From: Flavobacterium sp. 9R
Lineage (GTDB): Bacteria > Bacteroidota > Bacteroidia > Flavobacteriales > Flavobacteriaceae
DNA: 64,000 nt
NCBI RefSeq assembly: GCF_902506345.1
Contig: NZ_LR733413.1
Coordinates: 2,977,974-3,041,973, forward strand
Direction: 5' to 3'
Part shown: piece by piece, positions 26,670 through 36,206 of the stretch
How positions within the stretch are numbered: the first letter of the stretch is position 1
Layout: the number at the start of each line of letters is the position of its first letter
Made by a program: the position numbers and the translations under genes
The notes under the pieces: generated by a model
What the model was told of the DNA's origin: nothing
What the model saw: only the letters and a program-made list of their open reading frames with translations
The model's database searches: none

Positions 26670-26713
26670 ACTCATAATCAGGTGGTCCCTGGTTCGAGCC
26701 CAGGTGGGACCAC
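26670..26713 (+). repeat. Right attachment repeat (attR), tRNA 3' fragment
   Basis: 44 bp identical to 8552-8595. It lacks the D arm and 5' acceptor strand, so it is a tRNA remnant and not a gene. A 65-codon open frame across it (26590-26787) has no coding character. Confidence 0.93.
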
Positions 26714-26849
26714 AAGTAAGAAAACCCTTCTTGAATAATTTCAGGAAGGGTTTTTTGGTAAAAAAAGTAATTTATATTTTTTTATGAATTAAAATATTGG
26801 TTATTTTGCCGAGAAATTAAGGCATTAGTTTGCTAATGTGTAGATAATT

Positions 26850-27062
26850 ATGAAAGACAAATTAAAAAGTGTAGTGGGGTTATTAGTACTTCTGATTAGT
26901 AGTACTTCTTTGTATGCTGCTGGTCCGCCAAGTCCAGGCAGAAGACCGCCACCACCGCCAAAATTACCAATTGATGACTATATAGGTATATTGGTTATTC
27001 TTTCGATTCTTTATGGCTTTTATGTCATTAATAATACATTAAAAACAAAAACTCCAAGATAG
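26850..27062 (+). CDS. Small proline-rich membrane protein
   Basis: 70 aa. A signal peptide (MKDKLKSVVGLLVLLISSTS, cleavage near YAA), a proline-rich stretch (GPPSPGRRPPPPPK) and one transmembrane helix (IGILVILSILYGFYVI). The stop codon is inside the loop of the terminator. Similar short signal/proline/TM proteins are common in Flavobacterium; function unknown. Confidence 0.7.
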   Translation: MKDKLKSVVGLLVLLISSTSLYAAGPPSPGRRPPPPPKLPIDDYIGILVILSILYGFYVINNTLKTKTPR

Positions 27063-27076
27063 CTTGGAGTTTTTTG
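27046..27076 (+). terminator. Terminator overlapping the end of the small membrane protein gene
   Basis: Stem ACTCCAAG/CTTGGAGT (27051-27058, 27063-27070) flanked by A and T runs; the coding stop falls in the 4-nt loop. Confidence 0.85.
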
Positions 27077-27111
27077 TTTTTTAGCCATATTGACTTTTTT
27101 TTAAAACTTTT

Positions 27112-27699
27112 TTAGTTCAAAGAATGCAAACGCGCTACATATTTTCCTATCACATCAAATTCTAGATTTACAACAGTGCCGACCTTAAAATTATGAAAAT
27201 TTGTGTGTTCATAGGTATAAGGAATGATGGCAACACTAAATTTGTTTTTTTCTGAATTGACAACAGTTAGACTTACGCCGTTAACGGTTATGGATCCTTT
27301 TTCAATAGTAATATTGCTACGGTTGGGATCGTATTCAAAAGTGTAGTGCCAACTTCCATTTGTTTCATAGGCTTCGGTACAAGTGGCAATTTGATCTACG
27401 TGTCCCTGAACAATATGACCGTCTAATCGATCGCCTAGCTTCATGGCTCTTTCTAGATTGATTTCGTCATTTACGTTCCAACTAGCAATATTGGTTTTGC
27501 TTATGGTTTCGGCGATGGCGGTAACCATATATTGGTTTTCGTTAATTGCTACCACTGTAAGGCAAATGCCGTTATGAGCTACGCTTTGGTCTATTTTTAG
27601 TTCGGGTGTAATGCGGGAGGAAAGTGTAAGATGCAAGTTGTTTTGCTCTTTTTTTATTTCTGTTACAATACCAAGGGTTTCTATAATTCCTGTAAACAT
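27112..27699 (-). CDS. ribE: Riboflavin synthase alpha chain
   Basis: Dismutates two 6,7-dimethyl-8-ribityllumazine molecules to riboflavin. 195 aa with the hallmark N-terminus MFTGIIETLG and two homologous lumazine-binding halves (GICLTVVAI and GVSLTVVNS; HIVQGHVDQ between them). Divergent from pdxA. Confidence 0.95.
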   Translation of the reverse strand: MFTGIIETLGIVTEIKKEQNNLHLTLSSRITPELKIDQSVAHNGICLTVVAINENQYMVTAIAETISKTNIASWNVNDEINLERAMKLGDRLDGHIVQGHVDQIATCTEAYETNGSWHYTFEYDPNRSNITIEKGSITVNGVSLTVVNSEKNKFSVAIIPYTYEHTNFHNFKVGTVVNLEFDVIGKYVARLHSLN

Positions 27700-27715
27700 T
27701 CTTATTTTATTTTAC

Positions 27716-27723
27716 TAAATTTG
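27716..27723 (+). promoter_or_regulatory. -7 box upstream of pdxA
   Basis: TAAATTTG, 33 bp ahead of the pdxA start at 27757. Confidence 0.5.
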
Positions 27724-27756
27724 TAGCTCAAAATTAGTAATAAAAAACGGGAGCTC

Positions 27757-28806
27757 ATGAATAAAACTGCAGAAAATATAATAGTTGGAATTTCGATAGG
27801 AGATTTAAACGGTATTGGAAGCGAAGTAGTCTTAAAAACTTTTGAGGATGCTCGAATGTTAGAATTTTGTACTCCTGTAATTTTTGCTAATGTGAAAATT
27901 GTTTCTTTTTTGAAGAAAGGCTTTGAGTCTACTTCAAGTATTCACGGGATTGACAAACTGGATCAAATAGTATTAGGTAAAATTAATGTCTATAATCTAT
28001 GGCGTGAAGGTGTTGATTTGAATTTAGGAACAAACGATGATAAAGTTGGGGAATACGCCATTAAGTCATTTGTGGCGGCAACTAAAGCTTTGAAAGAAGG
28101 GATTGTAGATGTTTTGGTTACTGCCCCTATCAATAAATACAATATTCAATCGGAAAGTTTCAAATTCCCAGGTCATACAGATTATTTAGCACAAGAGTTG
28201 GAGGGCGATGCCTTAATGTTAATGGTGAGTGATAATTTACGTGTAGGCTTACTTACGGATCATGTGCCATTGAATGAAGTAGCGGGGCATTTGACTGAGG
28301 AATTGATCAAAAAGAAAATCGAAACCGTAAAACAAAGTTTGATCAGAGATTTTAGTATCAATAAACCTAAAATTGCTGTGCTTGGTCTGAATCCACATTG
28401 TGGAGATGGCGGAGTGATTGGCTCAGAAGATGATGCTGTGCTTAAGCCAACCTTGAAAAAAATATTCGATAAAGGTACGCTGGTTTTTGGCCCTTTTCCT
28501 GCAGATAGTTTTTTTGGAAGCAATCATTATGAGAAATACGATGCAATTATTGCTACTTATCATGATCAAGGGTTAATTCCTTTTAAAACATTGTCTTTTG
28601 GTAGAGGAGTGAATTATACTGCTGGATTAGATAAAGTGAGAACCTCACCCGACCACGGAACAGCATACGATATTGCAGGCAAGAATCAAGCGGATTTTAC
28701 CTCTTTTAAAGAGGCCGTTTATTTGGCAATAGACATCTATAAATCAAGAATTCAGTACCAAGAAGTGAGCTCAAATCCACTAAAATTAAAAGAAAAACAG
28801 TTATAA
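27757..28806 (+). CDS. pdxA: 4-hydroxythreonine-4-phosphate dehydrogenase
   Basis: Pyridoxal phosphate synthesis. 349 aa, full length. Metal-binding and family motifs: FPGHTDYLA, LGLNPHCGDGG, ATYHDQGLIPFK and RTSPDHGTAYDIAG. Alone between ribE and the DUF177-rpmF promoter. Confidence 0.96.
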   Translation: MNKTAENIIVGISIGDLNGIGSEVVLKTFEDARMLEFCTPVIFANVKIVSFLKKGFESTSSIHGIDKLDQIVLGKINVYNLWREGVDLNLGTNDDKVGEYAIKSFVAATKALKEGIVDVLVTAPINKYNIQSESFKFPGHTDYLAQELEGDALMLMVSDNLRVGLLTDHVPLNEVAGHLTEELIKKKIETVKQSLIRDFSINKPKIAVLGLNPHCGDGGVIGSEDDAVLKPTLKKIFDKGTLVFGPFPADSFFGSNHYEKYDAIIATYHDQGLIPFKTLSFGRGVNYTAGLDKVRTSPDHGTAYDIAGKNQADFTSFKEAVYLAIDIYKSRIQYQEVSSNPLKLKEKQL

Positions 28807-28849
28807 ACAAAAAAAGGTGAATAACATTATTAGATTTATAATAATTTTA

Positions 28850-28857
28850 TATCTTTG
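28850..28857 (+). promoter_or_regulatory. -7 box of the DUF177-rpmF operon
   Basis: TATCTTTG, 44 bp before the ATG at 28902. Confidence 0.6.
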
Positions 28858-28901
28858 CACCCCGATTCAGACAATTCAGAATAGGGAAAATTGTTGATGA
28901 A

Positions 28902-29465
28902 ATGAACAAGAGAAAAGAATTCATAATTCCATTCGTGGGATTGAAGCTAGGGAAACATCAATTTGAATACCAAATCAATAATTCGTTCTTTGAGATCTTT
29001 GACTTTAGTGAGTTTGAAAAATCAAACATCAAAGTAAATGTAGTTTTAGAAAAAAAAGCGAATTTATTAGAATTAGATTTTAAACACAAAGGAACCGTTC
29101 AAGTACCTTGTGATTTAACAGGGGAAGAATTTGATTTACCAATAAAAGGTAAAATTAAATTAATTGTACGTTTCGGAGAAACGTTTAATAATGATAACGA
29201 AGAGTTATTAATTTTGCCATTTGGAGAATTTGAGGTGGATATTGCACAGTACATCTATGAAATGATAGTGTTGTCAATTCCTTTAAAGAGAATTCATCCA
29301 GGGGTAAAAGATGGTACTTTGCAATCAGAAGCTTTAGAAAAGCTTAAAACAATGACTGCAAAAAAAGAAGTAAAAGAGAAGAATAAAGAGAATAAGCAAC
29401 AACAGAATCAAGAAAATATTGACCCTAGATGGGACAAATTAAAGCAACTATTAACGGATAAATAA
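28902..29465 (+). CDS. YceD/DUF177 family protein
   Basis: 187 aa. The conserved core VPCDLTGEEFDLPIKG and the acidic end of the domain are present; the C-terminus is a lysine-rich tail ending in DPRWDKLKQLL. DUF177 genes precede rpmF in most bacteria, and E. coli and plant members are linked to 23S rRNA/large-subunit assembly. Here it is 9 bp upstream of rpmF. Confidence 0.9.
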   Translation: MNKRKEFIIPFVGLKLGKHQFEYQINNSFFEIFDFSEFEKSNIKVNVVLEKKANLLELDFKHKGTVQVPCDLTGEEFDLPIKGKIKLIVRFGETFNNDNEELLILPFGEFEVDIAQYIYEMIVLSIPLKRIHPGVKDGTLQSEALEKLKTMTAKKEVKEKNKENKQQQNQENIDPRWDKLKQLLTDK

Positions 29466-29474
29466 TATAGTAAA

Positions 29475-29669
29475 ATGGCACATCCTAAAAGAAAAGTCTC
29501 GAAAACAAGAAGAGATAAGAGAAGAACACATTACAAAGCAACTGTAGCTCAAATCGCTACTTGTCCTATTACAGGAGAAGCACATTTATACCACAGAGCT
29601 TACTGGCATGAAGGTAAAATGTACTACAGAGGGCAAGTTGTTATAGATAAATCTGTAGCTGTTGCTTAA
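29475..29669 (+). CDS. rpmF: Ribosomal protein bL32
   Basis: 64 aa, [17 protein letters not shown] start typical of Bacteroidota L32. The zinc-binding Cys pairs found in some L32 are only partly present (single Cys in ATCPITGEA), as in zinc-independent forms. Followed by an intrinsic terminator. Confidence 0.96.
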   Translation: MAHPKRKVSKTRRDKRRTHYKATVAQIATCPITGEAHLYHRAYWHEGKMYYRGQVVIDKSVAVA

Positions 29670-29692
29670 TACGTTTTAGCAAAAAATAGTAG

Positions 29693-29719
29693 AACTCTCA
29701 CTTTGTGGGAGTTTTTTTT
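29693..29719 (+). terminator. Terminator after rpmF
   Basis: Stem AACTCTCAC/GTGGGAGTT (one T-G pair) with a TTT loop and an eight-T run. Confidence 0.85.
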
Positions 29720-29842
29720 ATTGTTTATAATTTTCTCAAATAAGAAAAGCTAAAACAGTACTTTTAGAATAAATTTTGTAATTTTCAGGTCTTTTAAATT
29801 AAAAAATCAAGTAGTAATATTTGATAGTAATAGTCGTACACA

Positions 29843-30841
29843 ATGAATGCAATTACCGCAGCAATTACCGCAGTAGGTGGGTATGTTCCTGACTTTGTGC
29901 TTTCTAATAAAGTATTGGAAACCATGGTTGATACTAATGATGAATGGATCACTACTCGTACAGGAATTAAAGAAAGAAGAATATTAAAGGAAGAAGGAAA
30001 AGGAACTTCATTTTTGGCCATTAAAGCCGCACAAGACTTAATATCAAAAGCTAATATTGATCCACTAGAAATAGATATGGTGATTATGGCAACTGCCACA
30101 CCAGACATGCCAGTAGCATCAACAGGTGTTTATGTTGCTACAGAAATTGGTGCAACCAATGCTTTTGCTTATGATTTACAAGCTGCTTGTTCTAGTTTCT
30201 TATACGGAATGTCTACTGCAGCAGCCTACATTCAATCAGGAAGATATAAAAAAGTACTATTAATAGGAGCAGATAAAATGTCTTCTATTATTGATTATAC
30301 AGACAGAGCAACATGCATTATTTTTGGAGATGGTGCTGGAGCGGTTTTATTCGAGCCTAATTATGAAGGATATGGTTTGAAAGATGAATATTTAAGAAGC
30401 GATGGCGTAGGTCGTGATTTCTTAAAAATTCCTGCAGGAGGTTCTATTCTTAGAACATCGGCTCAAACGGTAGAAGAAAACATGCACAATATCATTCAAG
30501 ACGGTAAAACAGTTTTTAAATATGCTGTAACCAATATGGCGGATGCAAGTGAATTGATTTTGCAAAGAAATAATTTGACCAATGAAAATGTTGCTTGGTT
30601 GGTGCCTCACCAGGCAAACAGAAGAATTATCGATGCAACGGCCAACAGAATGAACCTTGAAGAAGAAAAAGTGTTAGTTAATATCGAGCGTTATGGTAAC
30701 ACAACATCGGCGACTTTACCTTTAGTGCTTCATGATTTTGAAAAGAAACTAAAAAAAGGAGATAATATTATATTTGCTGCTTTCGGAGGAGGATTTACTT
30801 GGGGATCTATTTATTTAAAATGGGCCTACGACACAAAATAA
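29843..30841 (+). CDS. fabH: Beta-ketoacyl-ACP synthase III
   Basis: Starts fatty acid synthesis by condensing acyl-CoA with malonyl-ACP. 332 aa with the Cys-His-Asn triad: Cys in LQAACSSFLYG, His in VPHQANRRI, Asn in RYGNTTSATLP, plus the C-terminal GGGFTWGS loop. Precedes accB by 24 bp in a fatty-acid gene group. Confidence 0.96.
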   Translation: MNAITAAITAVGGYVPDFVLSNKVLETMVDTNDEWITTRTGIKERRILKEEGKGTSFLAIKAAQDLISKANIDPLEIDMVIMATATPDMPVASTGVYVATEIGATNAFAYDLQAACSSFLYGMSTAAAYIQSGRYKKVLLIGADKMSSIIDYTDRATCIIFGDGAGAVLFEPNYEGYGLKDEYLRSDGVGRDFLKIPAGGSILRTSAQTVEENMHNIIQDGKTVFKYAVTNMADASELILQRNNLTNENVAWLVPHQANRRIIDATANRMNLEEEKVLVNIERYGNTTSATLPLVLHDFEKKLKKGDNIIFAAFGGGFTWGSIYLKWAYDTK

Positions 30842-30865
30842 ATTAAAACTAAAAACAAAACAATT

Positions 30866-31345
30866 ATGGATTTAAAAGAAATTCAAAACCTAATCAAATT
30901 TGTAGCAAATTCTGGAGTTGCTGAGGTTAAGTTAGAAATGGATGATGTGAAAATCACTATTAGAACAACTTTAGAAGGTAATGTAACAGAAACTACTTAT
31001 GTTCAGCAATTACCAACTCAAGCGGCAATTCAACCAGCAGTTATACCACAAATTGCTCCAGTTGTTGCAACACCAGAAGCAGCGCCAAAAGAGGATAATT
31101 CAAAATTTATTACAATCAAATCACCAATTATTGGTACTTTCTATAGAAAACCTGCTCCAGATAAACCAGTTTTTGCTGAAGTTGGAAGCACAATTGCTAA
31201 AGGTGATGTTCTTTGCGTAATTGAAGCAATGAAACTTTTCAATGAAATTGAATCAGAAGTTTCAGGAAAAATCGTGAAAATCTTAGTAGACGATATGTCT
31301 CCTGTAGAGTTTGACCAACCTTTATTTTTAGTAGATCCATCATAA
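30866..31345 (+). CDS. accB: Biotin carboxyl carrier protein of acetyl-CoA carboxylase
   Basis: 159 aa. An N-terminal helix, a Pro/Ala/Gln-rich linker, and the C-terminal biotinyl domain with the biotinylated Lys in VIEAMKLFNE. Between fabH and accC. Confidence 0.96.
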   Translation: MDLKEIQNLIKFVANSGVAEVKLEMDDVKITIRTTLEGNVTETTYVQQLPTQAAIQPAVIPQIAPVVATPEAAPKEDNSKFITIKSPIIGTFYRKPAPDKPVFAEVGSTIAKGDVLCVIEAMKLFNEIESEVSGKIVKILVDDMSPVEFDQPLFLVDPS

Positions 31346-31429
31346 TTTTTAAAAATTCCAATAGACAAATCACAAAATCCAATACGTTGGAATTTGAAGA
31401 TTGGAATTTGTAATTTTAAAAAAAACAAG

Positions 31430-32776
31430 ATGTTTAAAAAAATATTAATAGCAAATAGAGGAGAGATTGCTCTTAGGGTTATTAGAACGTGTAGAGAGAT
31501 GGGAATCAAAACAGTAGCAGTTTACTCTACTGCGGATGCTGAAAGTTTACACGTAAAATTTGCTGACGAAGCCGTTTGTATCGGACCTGCACCAAGTAAT
31601 TTGTCATACCTTAAAATGTCAAATATTATTGCAGCAGCAGAAATTACTAATGCCGATGCCATTCACCCAGGATATGGATTCCTTTCTGAAAACGCAAAGT
31701 TTTCAAAAATTTGCCAAGAACACGGTATTAAATTTATTGGTGCAGCTCCTGAAATGATTGATCGTATGGGAGATAAAGCTTCTGCAAAAGCGACAATGAT
31801 CGAAGCAGGAGTACCTTGTGTACCAGGATCTGTTGGAATATTAGAATCTTACGAACAAGCTGCTGCATTAGCCAAAGAATTTGGATATCCAGTTATGTTG
31901 AAAGCAACTGCTGGTGGTGGAGGAAAAGGAATGCGTGCCGTTTGGAAAGAAGAAGATTTATTGAAAGCTTGGGAAGGTGCTCGTCAAGAATCGGCAGCCG
32001 CTTTTGGTAATGACGGAATGTACTTAGAGAAATTAATCGAAGAGCCACGTCATATCGAAATTCAAGTAGTAGGTGATGCTTACGGTAAAGCTTGTCACCT
32101 TTCGGAAAGAGATTGTTCTGTACAACGTCGTCACCAAAAATTAACAGAAGAAACGCCATCTCCGTTTATGACAGATGAGTTACGTGCTAAAATGGGTGAA
32201 GCTGCTGTAAAAGCTGCAGAATACATTAAATACGAAGGCGCTGGAACAGTTGAATTTTTAGTAGACAAACACCGTAATTTCTACTTTATGGAAATGAATA
32301 CTCGTATCCAAGTAGAACACCCAATCACAGAACAAGTTGTAGATTATGACTTGATTCGTGAGCAAATATTAGTTGCGGCAGGTGTGCCAATTTCAGGAAA
32401 AAATTATTTCCCAAATTTACACGCTATTGAATGTCGTATCAATGCGGAAGATCCTTACAATGATTTCCGTCCTTCTCCAGGAAAAATTACCACCTTACAT
32501 ATGCCAGGCGGACACGGAGTTCGTTTAGATACCCACGTGTATTCTGGATATACTATTCCACCAAATTACGATTCGATGATTGCCAAGTTGATTACTACTG
32601 CGCAAACTCGTGAAGAAGCGATTAGCAAAATGCGTAGAGCTTTGGATGAATTCGTAATTGAAGGAATCAAAACTACTATTCCTTTCCACAGACAGTTAAT
32701 GGATGATCCTCGTTATATAGCAGGAGATTACACGACTGCCTTTATGGATTCTTTTAAAATGAATGATCCAGAATAG
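31430..32776 (+). CDS. accC: Biotin carboxylase subunit of acetyl-CoA carboxylase
   Basis: ATP-dependent carboxylation of biotin on AccB. 448 aa from the ATG at 31430 ([16 protein letters not shown]); the frame is open from 31394 but that extension is not family-like. The ATP-grasp glycine loop [11 protein letters not shown], the [12 protein letters not shown] segment and the active-site [11 protein letters not shown] are present. Confidence 0.97.
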   Translation: MFKKILIANRGEIALRVIRTCREMGIKTVAVYSTADAESLHVKFADEAVCIGPAPSNLSYLKMSNIIAAAEITNADAIHPGYGFLSENAKFSKICQEHGIKFIGAAPEMIDRMGDKASAKATMIEAGVPCVPGSVGILESYEQAAALAKEFGYPVMLKATAGGGGKGMRAVWKEEDLLKAWEGARQESAAAFGNDGMYLEKLIEEPRHIEIQVVGDAYGKACHLSERDCSVQRRHQKLTEETPSPFMTDELRAKMGEAAVKAAEYIKYEGAGTVEFLVDKHRNFYFMEMNTRIQVEHPITEQVVDYDLIREQILVAAGVPISGKNYFPNLHAIECRINAEDPYNDFRPSPGKITTLHMPGGHGVRLDTHVYSGYTIPPNYDSMIAKLITTAQTREEAISKMRRALDEFVIEGIKTTIPFHRQLMDDPRYIAGDYTTAFMDSFKMNDPE

Positions 32777-32793
32777 ATGGAAAAAATTACTAT

Positions 32794-32825
32794 AAAAAAA
32801 CCTCGCAATTAGCGAGGTTTTTTTT
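32794..32825. terminator. Bidirectional terminator between accC and the S9 peptidase
   Basis: Stem CCTCGC/GCGAGG (32801-32806, 32812-32817) extended by A and T runs; serves two convergent genes. Confidence 0.87.
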
Positions 32826-32833
32826 GCGGGTAA

Positions 32834-34735
32834 CTATAAGGTTTCTTTCAACCATTTGTAAAATTCTCTTTGCCAAACTTGGGCATTTTGTGGTTTCAAC
32901 ACCCAATGGTTCTCTTCTGGAAAATACAAAAAGCGACTTTTGATACCTCTTAATTGTGCCGCTTGAAAGGCTTCTTGCGATTGGCCAATCGGTACTCTAA
33001 AATCAATACCTCCTTGAATAATCAAAATTGGGGTATTCCATTTGTCTACCAATGTGATTGGGTTAAAAGTAGTGTAGGCTTTTTGCGCCACTTTATTATC
33101 TTTTTCCCAATACGCTCCTCCAAAATCCCAGTTGTTAAAGAAGACTTCTTCGGTGGTGCCAAACATACTCTGCGTATTGAAAACACCATCGTGGGCAATA
33201 AATGTTTTGAAACGATTGTTATGAATTCCAGCTAAATAAAACACAGAATAGCCACCATAACTAGCGCCTACACATCCCAGACGTGATTTGTCTACATACG
33301 ATTCTTTAGCGACGTCATCAATCGCTGATAAATAATCGTCCATCACTTGTCCGCCCCAATCACCCGATATTTTTTCGTTCCATTCTTGTCCGTGGCCGTA
33401 CATTCCTCTACGGTTTGGAGCTACCACTACATAGCCTTGAGCAGCCATCAGAGAGAAATTCCAACGGAAGGAATAGCTTTGCGTTAAAGGCGATTGTGGC
33501 CCACCTTGGCAGTATAACAACGTGGGATATTTTTTAGTTGCATCGAAATTCGGAGGTAAAATCACCCAAACCAACATTTTTTTACCATCTGTTGTGGTAA
33601 CATAGCGACGTTCGGTTTTGCTTAACGCTAAAGAGTTGTACGTTGCTGTATTCACATTAGACAATTGTTTCCAAGTGTTTTTCTTTAGATTATAAGAAAA
33701 AATTTCAGCAGCGTGATTCATATCGGTTCTTGTGACCAAAACTTGGTCGCCAGAAAAGCCAATAATATCGCTTACATCAAAATCACCTTTGGTAATTTGG
33801 CTAACGGTTACCGCAATTCTAGTCATTCCGGGGAAGTTCACTGCAAACAATTGTTTGGTACCGTCTACGGCGGCTACAAAGTAGATGTTTTTTCCGTCTG
33901 GATTCCACATAAATTGGTCTACACTTCCGTCCCAATTGGCGGTAAGGTTCATTTTGAGGCCTTTGAAATCTACAATGATGTCGTTTTTATCGGCTTCATA
34001 ACCATCACGTTTCATTTGCAACCAAGTCAAGTGACCTGCAGGTGAAAATTGAGGAGCCGTGTCGTACCCTAAATTACCTTCGGTTCGGTTGATGGTTTTA
34101 CCGGATTCGAGTTGGTATTCATAAATATCTGTATTCGTAGAAATGGCATATTGAGTACCTGCTTTTTTCTTGCATACGTACAAAATGCTTTTGCTGTCTG
34201 GTGACCAAATATAATCTTCGTCGCCACCAAAAGGTTTTTGTGGGCTATCGAAATTTTCTCCTTTTAGGATATCCATTCCTGTAGCGCCGTCTTTATTTTC
34301 TTTGTAAAACACGTGGTTGAATTTGCCTTCATTCCAAGTGTCCCAGTGGCGGTAATCGAGTCCGTTGTAGATTTGTACATTTGATTTTTCCAGTTCAGGA
34401 TAGAAATCTTTTCCGTGTACTTTGTCGATTTTTACTTCTTCGTTATAGACAAGATATTTTCCATCAGGTGAGGTGTTTTTGTCGTTTAGCAGACCTTTGG
34501 TGTCTTTAATTTCAGTGGCATTTCCGCCTTCGATGGAAAGTGAATAGAACTTAGAGCTGGATTTGTTCTCGGCTACTGAGGGTGTAGCAACTTTATAAAT
34601 GACGTTTTTTCCGTCTTTTGAAAGGCCTAGAGGTGTTACTCGACCTAGTTTCCAGAGTAGCTCGGGAGTCAGTGTGTTTTGAGCCATTGTTGTCAAACTC
34701 ATCAGGGATAGGGTTAATAAAAGAATCTTTTTCAT
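32834..34735 (-). CDS. Secreted S9-family prolyl oligopeptidase-like peptidase
   Basis: 633 aa from the ATG at 34735; a longer frame begins with TTG at 34744. A signal peptide (MKKILLLTLSLMSLTTMAQ) sends it to the periplasm. The N-terminal beta-propeller has WSPDSK, NPDGKN and SPAGHL repeats. The C-terminal alpha/beta hydrolase has the nucleophile in GASYGGY, Asp in GGIDFRVP and His in EENHWV. Probably a dipeptidyl or acylaminoacyl peptidase; substrate not predictable. Confidence 0.92.
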   Translation of the reverse strand: MKKILLLTLSLMSLTTMAQNTLTPELLWKLGRVTPLGLSKDGKNVIYKVATPSVAENKSSSKFYSLSIEGGNATEIKDTKGLLNDKNTSPDGKYLVYNEEVKIDKVHGKDFYPELEKSNVQIYNGLDYRHWDTWNEGKFNHVFYKENKDGATGMDILKGENFDSPQKPFGGDEDYIWSPDSKSILYVCKKKAGTQYAISTNTDIYEYQLESGKTINRTEGNLGYDTAPQFSPAGHLTWLQMKRDGYEADKNDIIVDFKGLKMNLTANWDGSVDQFMWNPDGKNIYFVAAVDGTKQLFAVNFPGMTRIAVTVSQITKGDFDVSDIIGFSGDQVLVTRTDMNHAAEIFSYNLKKNTWKQLSNVNTATYNSLALSKTERRYVTTTDGKKMLVWVILPPNFDATKKYPTLLYCQGGPQSPLTQSYSFRWNFSLMAAQGYVVVAPNRRGMYGHGQEWNEKISGDWGGQVMDDYLSAIDDVAKESYVDKSRLGCVGASYGGYSVFYLAGIHNNRFKTFIAHDGVFNTQSMFGTTEEVFFNNWDFGGAYWEKDNKVAQKAYTTFNPITLVDKWNTPILIIQGGIDFRVPIGQSQEAFQAAQLRGIKSRFLYFPEENHWVLKPQNAQVWQREFYKWLKETL

Positions 34736-35093
34736 TGTTTTCAATTTTAAAAGGTAAAAATAATCATTTAAATCGACTTGTTTTGGATAGTAGTCTCATT
34801 GCTCGCTTTAAAAACAAAATGCCTTGTAAAATAAATTAATTTGCCACGGATGCTACTGATGAAGCAGATTAGAACGGATTCTAATTAGTTTATATTTATT
34901 GTGAACCGTGTTCCATTTTGAATTTTATTGTTGGCGCTGATTTAATTCTGTAAATCAAATATCTTGTGGTGCACTTAGTTTTAGCCCAGATGGGAACGGC
35001 ATCCTTTTCTATTTTTCTTTAAAATAGAAAAGATACAGTGGACAGCTGGAAATAGCTCCAAAAAATACCTATTTTTATAAAAATTTTCGAAAG
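34736..35093. other. Intergenic region with one copy of the dispersed repeat
   Basis: 358 bp without a gene. The right half is the dispersed repeat described at 34981-35060. The left half is AT-rich with nothing recognisable. Confidence 0.5.
34981..35060 (+). repeat. Dispersed intergenic repeat, copy A
   Basis: TTAGCCCAGATGG, then GGCATCC, a perfect 12-bp hairpin (35004-35015 with 35021-35032), GATACAGTGGACAGC and TAGCTCC. It is the opposite orientation of the copy at 37911 and shares its flanking words while the hairpin sequence differs. Confidence 0.7.
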
Positions 35094-36206
35094 ATGCATT
35101 TGAGTTATTGGGAAATAAAAAACTGGTTTACTGATGTAGATTACACGATTGTGGGAAGTGGAATTGTGGGATTGCACGCCGCATTGCGTTTGAGAGAGCG
35201 ATTTCCTGCTGCCAAAATATTGGTGCTAGAGAAAGGAATGTTGCCCCAAGGTGCGAGTACAAAAAACGCTGGTTTTGCTTGTTTTGGAAGTCTTTCGGAG
35301 ATTGTAGAAGATTTAAAAACACATACCGAAGAAGAGGTAATTGCTTTAGTGCAAAAGCGTTGGTCGGGTTTGCAATTGTTGCGCAAACGGATTCCTGATG
35401 CGGTTTTGGATTACAAACCTTTTGGCGGGTATGAATTGTTTTTAGAAGAGGAAGAGAGTTTGTACACCGAGTGTGTCAATAAAATGGCTTTTGTCAATGA
35501 AATTCTGAATCCTATTTTTAGAGGTTGCGTTTTTACGAAGGAAGTGGACCGTTTTGGATTTAAAGGGACAAAAGAATACTTGATTTTTAATCCTTTCGAA
35601 GGACAAATTGATACAGGAAATATGATGCAAGAACTGTTGCGTCAAGCCGTAGCGGCCAATATTTTGATTCTGAATCAGCAAACAGTTACGGGGTTTGAGG
35701 ATAAGGGTTCAAGTGTTGAAGTAGCTTTGGGTGATTTTAGTTTTGTGACCCAAAAGTTATTGTTTGCTACCAATGGTTTTGCAGCAGAATTGACACAAGG
35801 ACAAGTAAAACCCGCACGAGCTCAGGTGCTGATTACAGAACCTATTCCGAATTTGGACATCAAAGGAACTTTTCATTTGGATCGCGGGTATTATTATTTC
35901 AGAAATATCGGTGACCGAATTTTATTAGGCGGAGGACGAAACTTAGCTTTTGAAGAAGAAACCACTACCGAAATGGGACAAACCGAAATTATTCAAAAAA
36001 AATTGGAACAATTATTAAAAGAAGTAATTTTGCCAAATCAAGATATTGAAATTGCACACCGTTGGAGCGGAATTATGGGAATAGGCGCTAGCAAAAATCC
36101 TATAGTAACCAACTTATCCCAGAATGTATATTGTGGGGTTCGTATGGGCGGAATGGGTGTGGCAATTGGCAGTTTAATAGGAACCGAATTAGCAGATTTA
36201 GTATAA
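35094..36206 (+). CDS. FAD-dependent oxidoreductase (DAO family)
   Basis: 370 aa. Rossmann FAD motif VGSGIVGLHAALRLRE near residue 21, then KGMLPQGASTKNAGFACFGS, the flavin-contact stretch of glycine/D-amino-acid oxidase relatives, and the C-terminal GVRMGGMGVAIGS. Substrate unknown. Its stop overlaps the mtgA start (TAATG). Confidence 0.85.
   Translation: MHLSYWEIKNWFTDVDYTIVGSGIVGLHAALRLRERFPAAKILVLEKGMLPQGASTKNAGFACFGSLSEIVEDLKTHTEEEVIALVQKRWSGLQLLRKRIPDAVLDYKPFGGYELFLEEEESLYTECVNKMAFVNEILNPIFRGCVFTKEVDRFGFKGTKEYLIFNPFEGQIDTGNMMQELLRQAVAANILILNQQTVTGFEDKGSSVEVALGDFSFVTQKLLFATNGFAAELTQGQVKPARAQVLITEPIPNLDIKGTFHLDRGYYYFRNIGDRILLGGGRNLAFEEETTTEMGQTEIIQKKLEQLLKEVILPNQDIEIAHRWSGIMGIGASKNPIVTNLSQNVYCGVRMGGMGVAIGSLIGTELADLV

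Larger units (their letters stand above)
8552..26713. mobile_element. About 18.1-kb integrative element inserted in a tRNA gene
   Basis: Bounded by identical 44-bp repeats, 8552-8595 inside the tRNA and 26670-26713. The right end holds an excisionase-like gene and a tyrosine integrase. Cargo: a small PD-(D/E)XK-like protein, a four-gene methyltransferase/ATPase/helicase/GIY-YIG operon, a reverse transcriptase, a serine recombinase, unknown genes, and a ParB-methyltransferase. No relaxase, conjugation, capsid or terminase gene is seen. A conventional element would often have int beside the intact tRNA. Here the intact tRNA is at the other end. Confidence 0.92.

Noticed and set aside
8552..26713. 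Prophage or integrative conjugative element
   Set aside because: No capsid, tail, terminase, relaxase, coupling protein or mating-pair gene was found between the att copies.
26590..26787. 65-codon frame across attR
   Set aside because: It reads through the tRNA fragment and has an otherwise random sequence.
31346..31429. Repeated TTGGAATTTG words between accB and accC
   Set aside because: Too short and imperfect to support a defined element; noted only as local low complexity.
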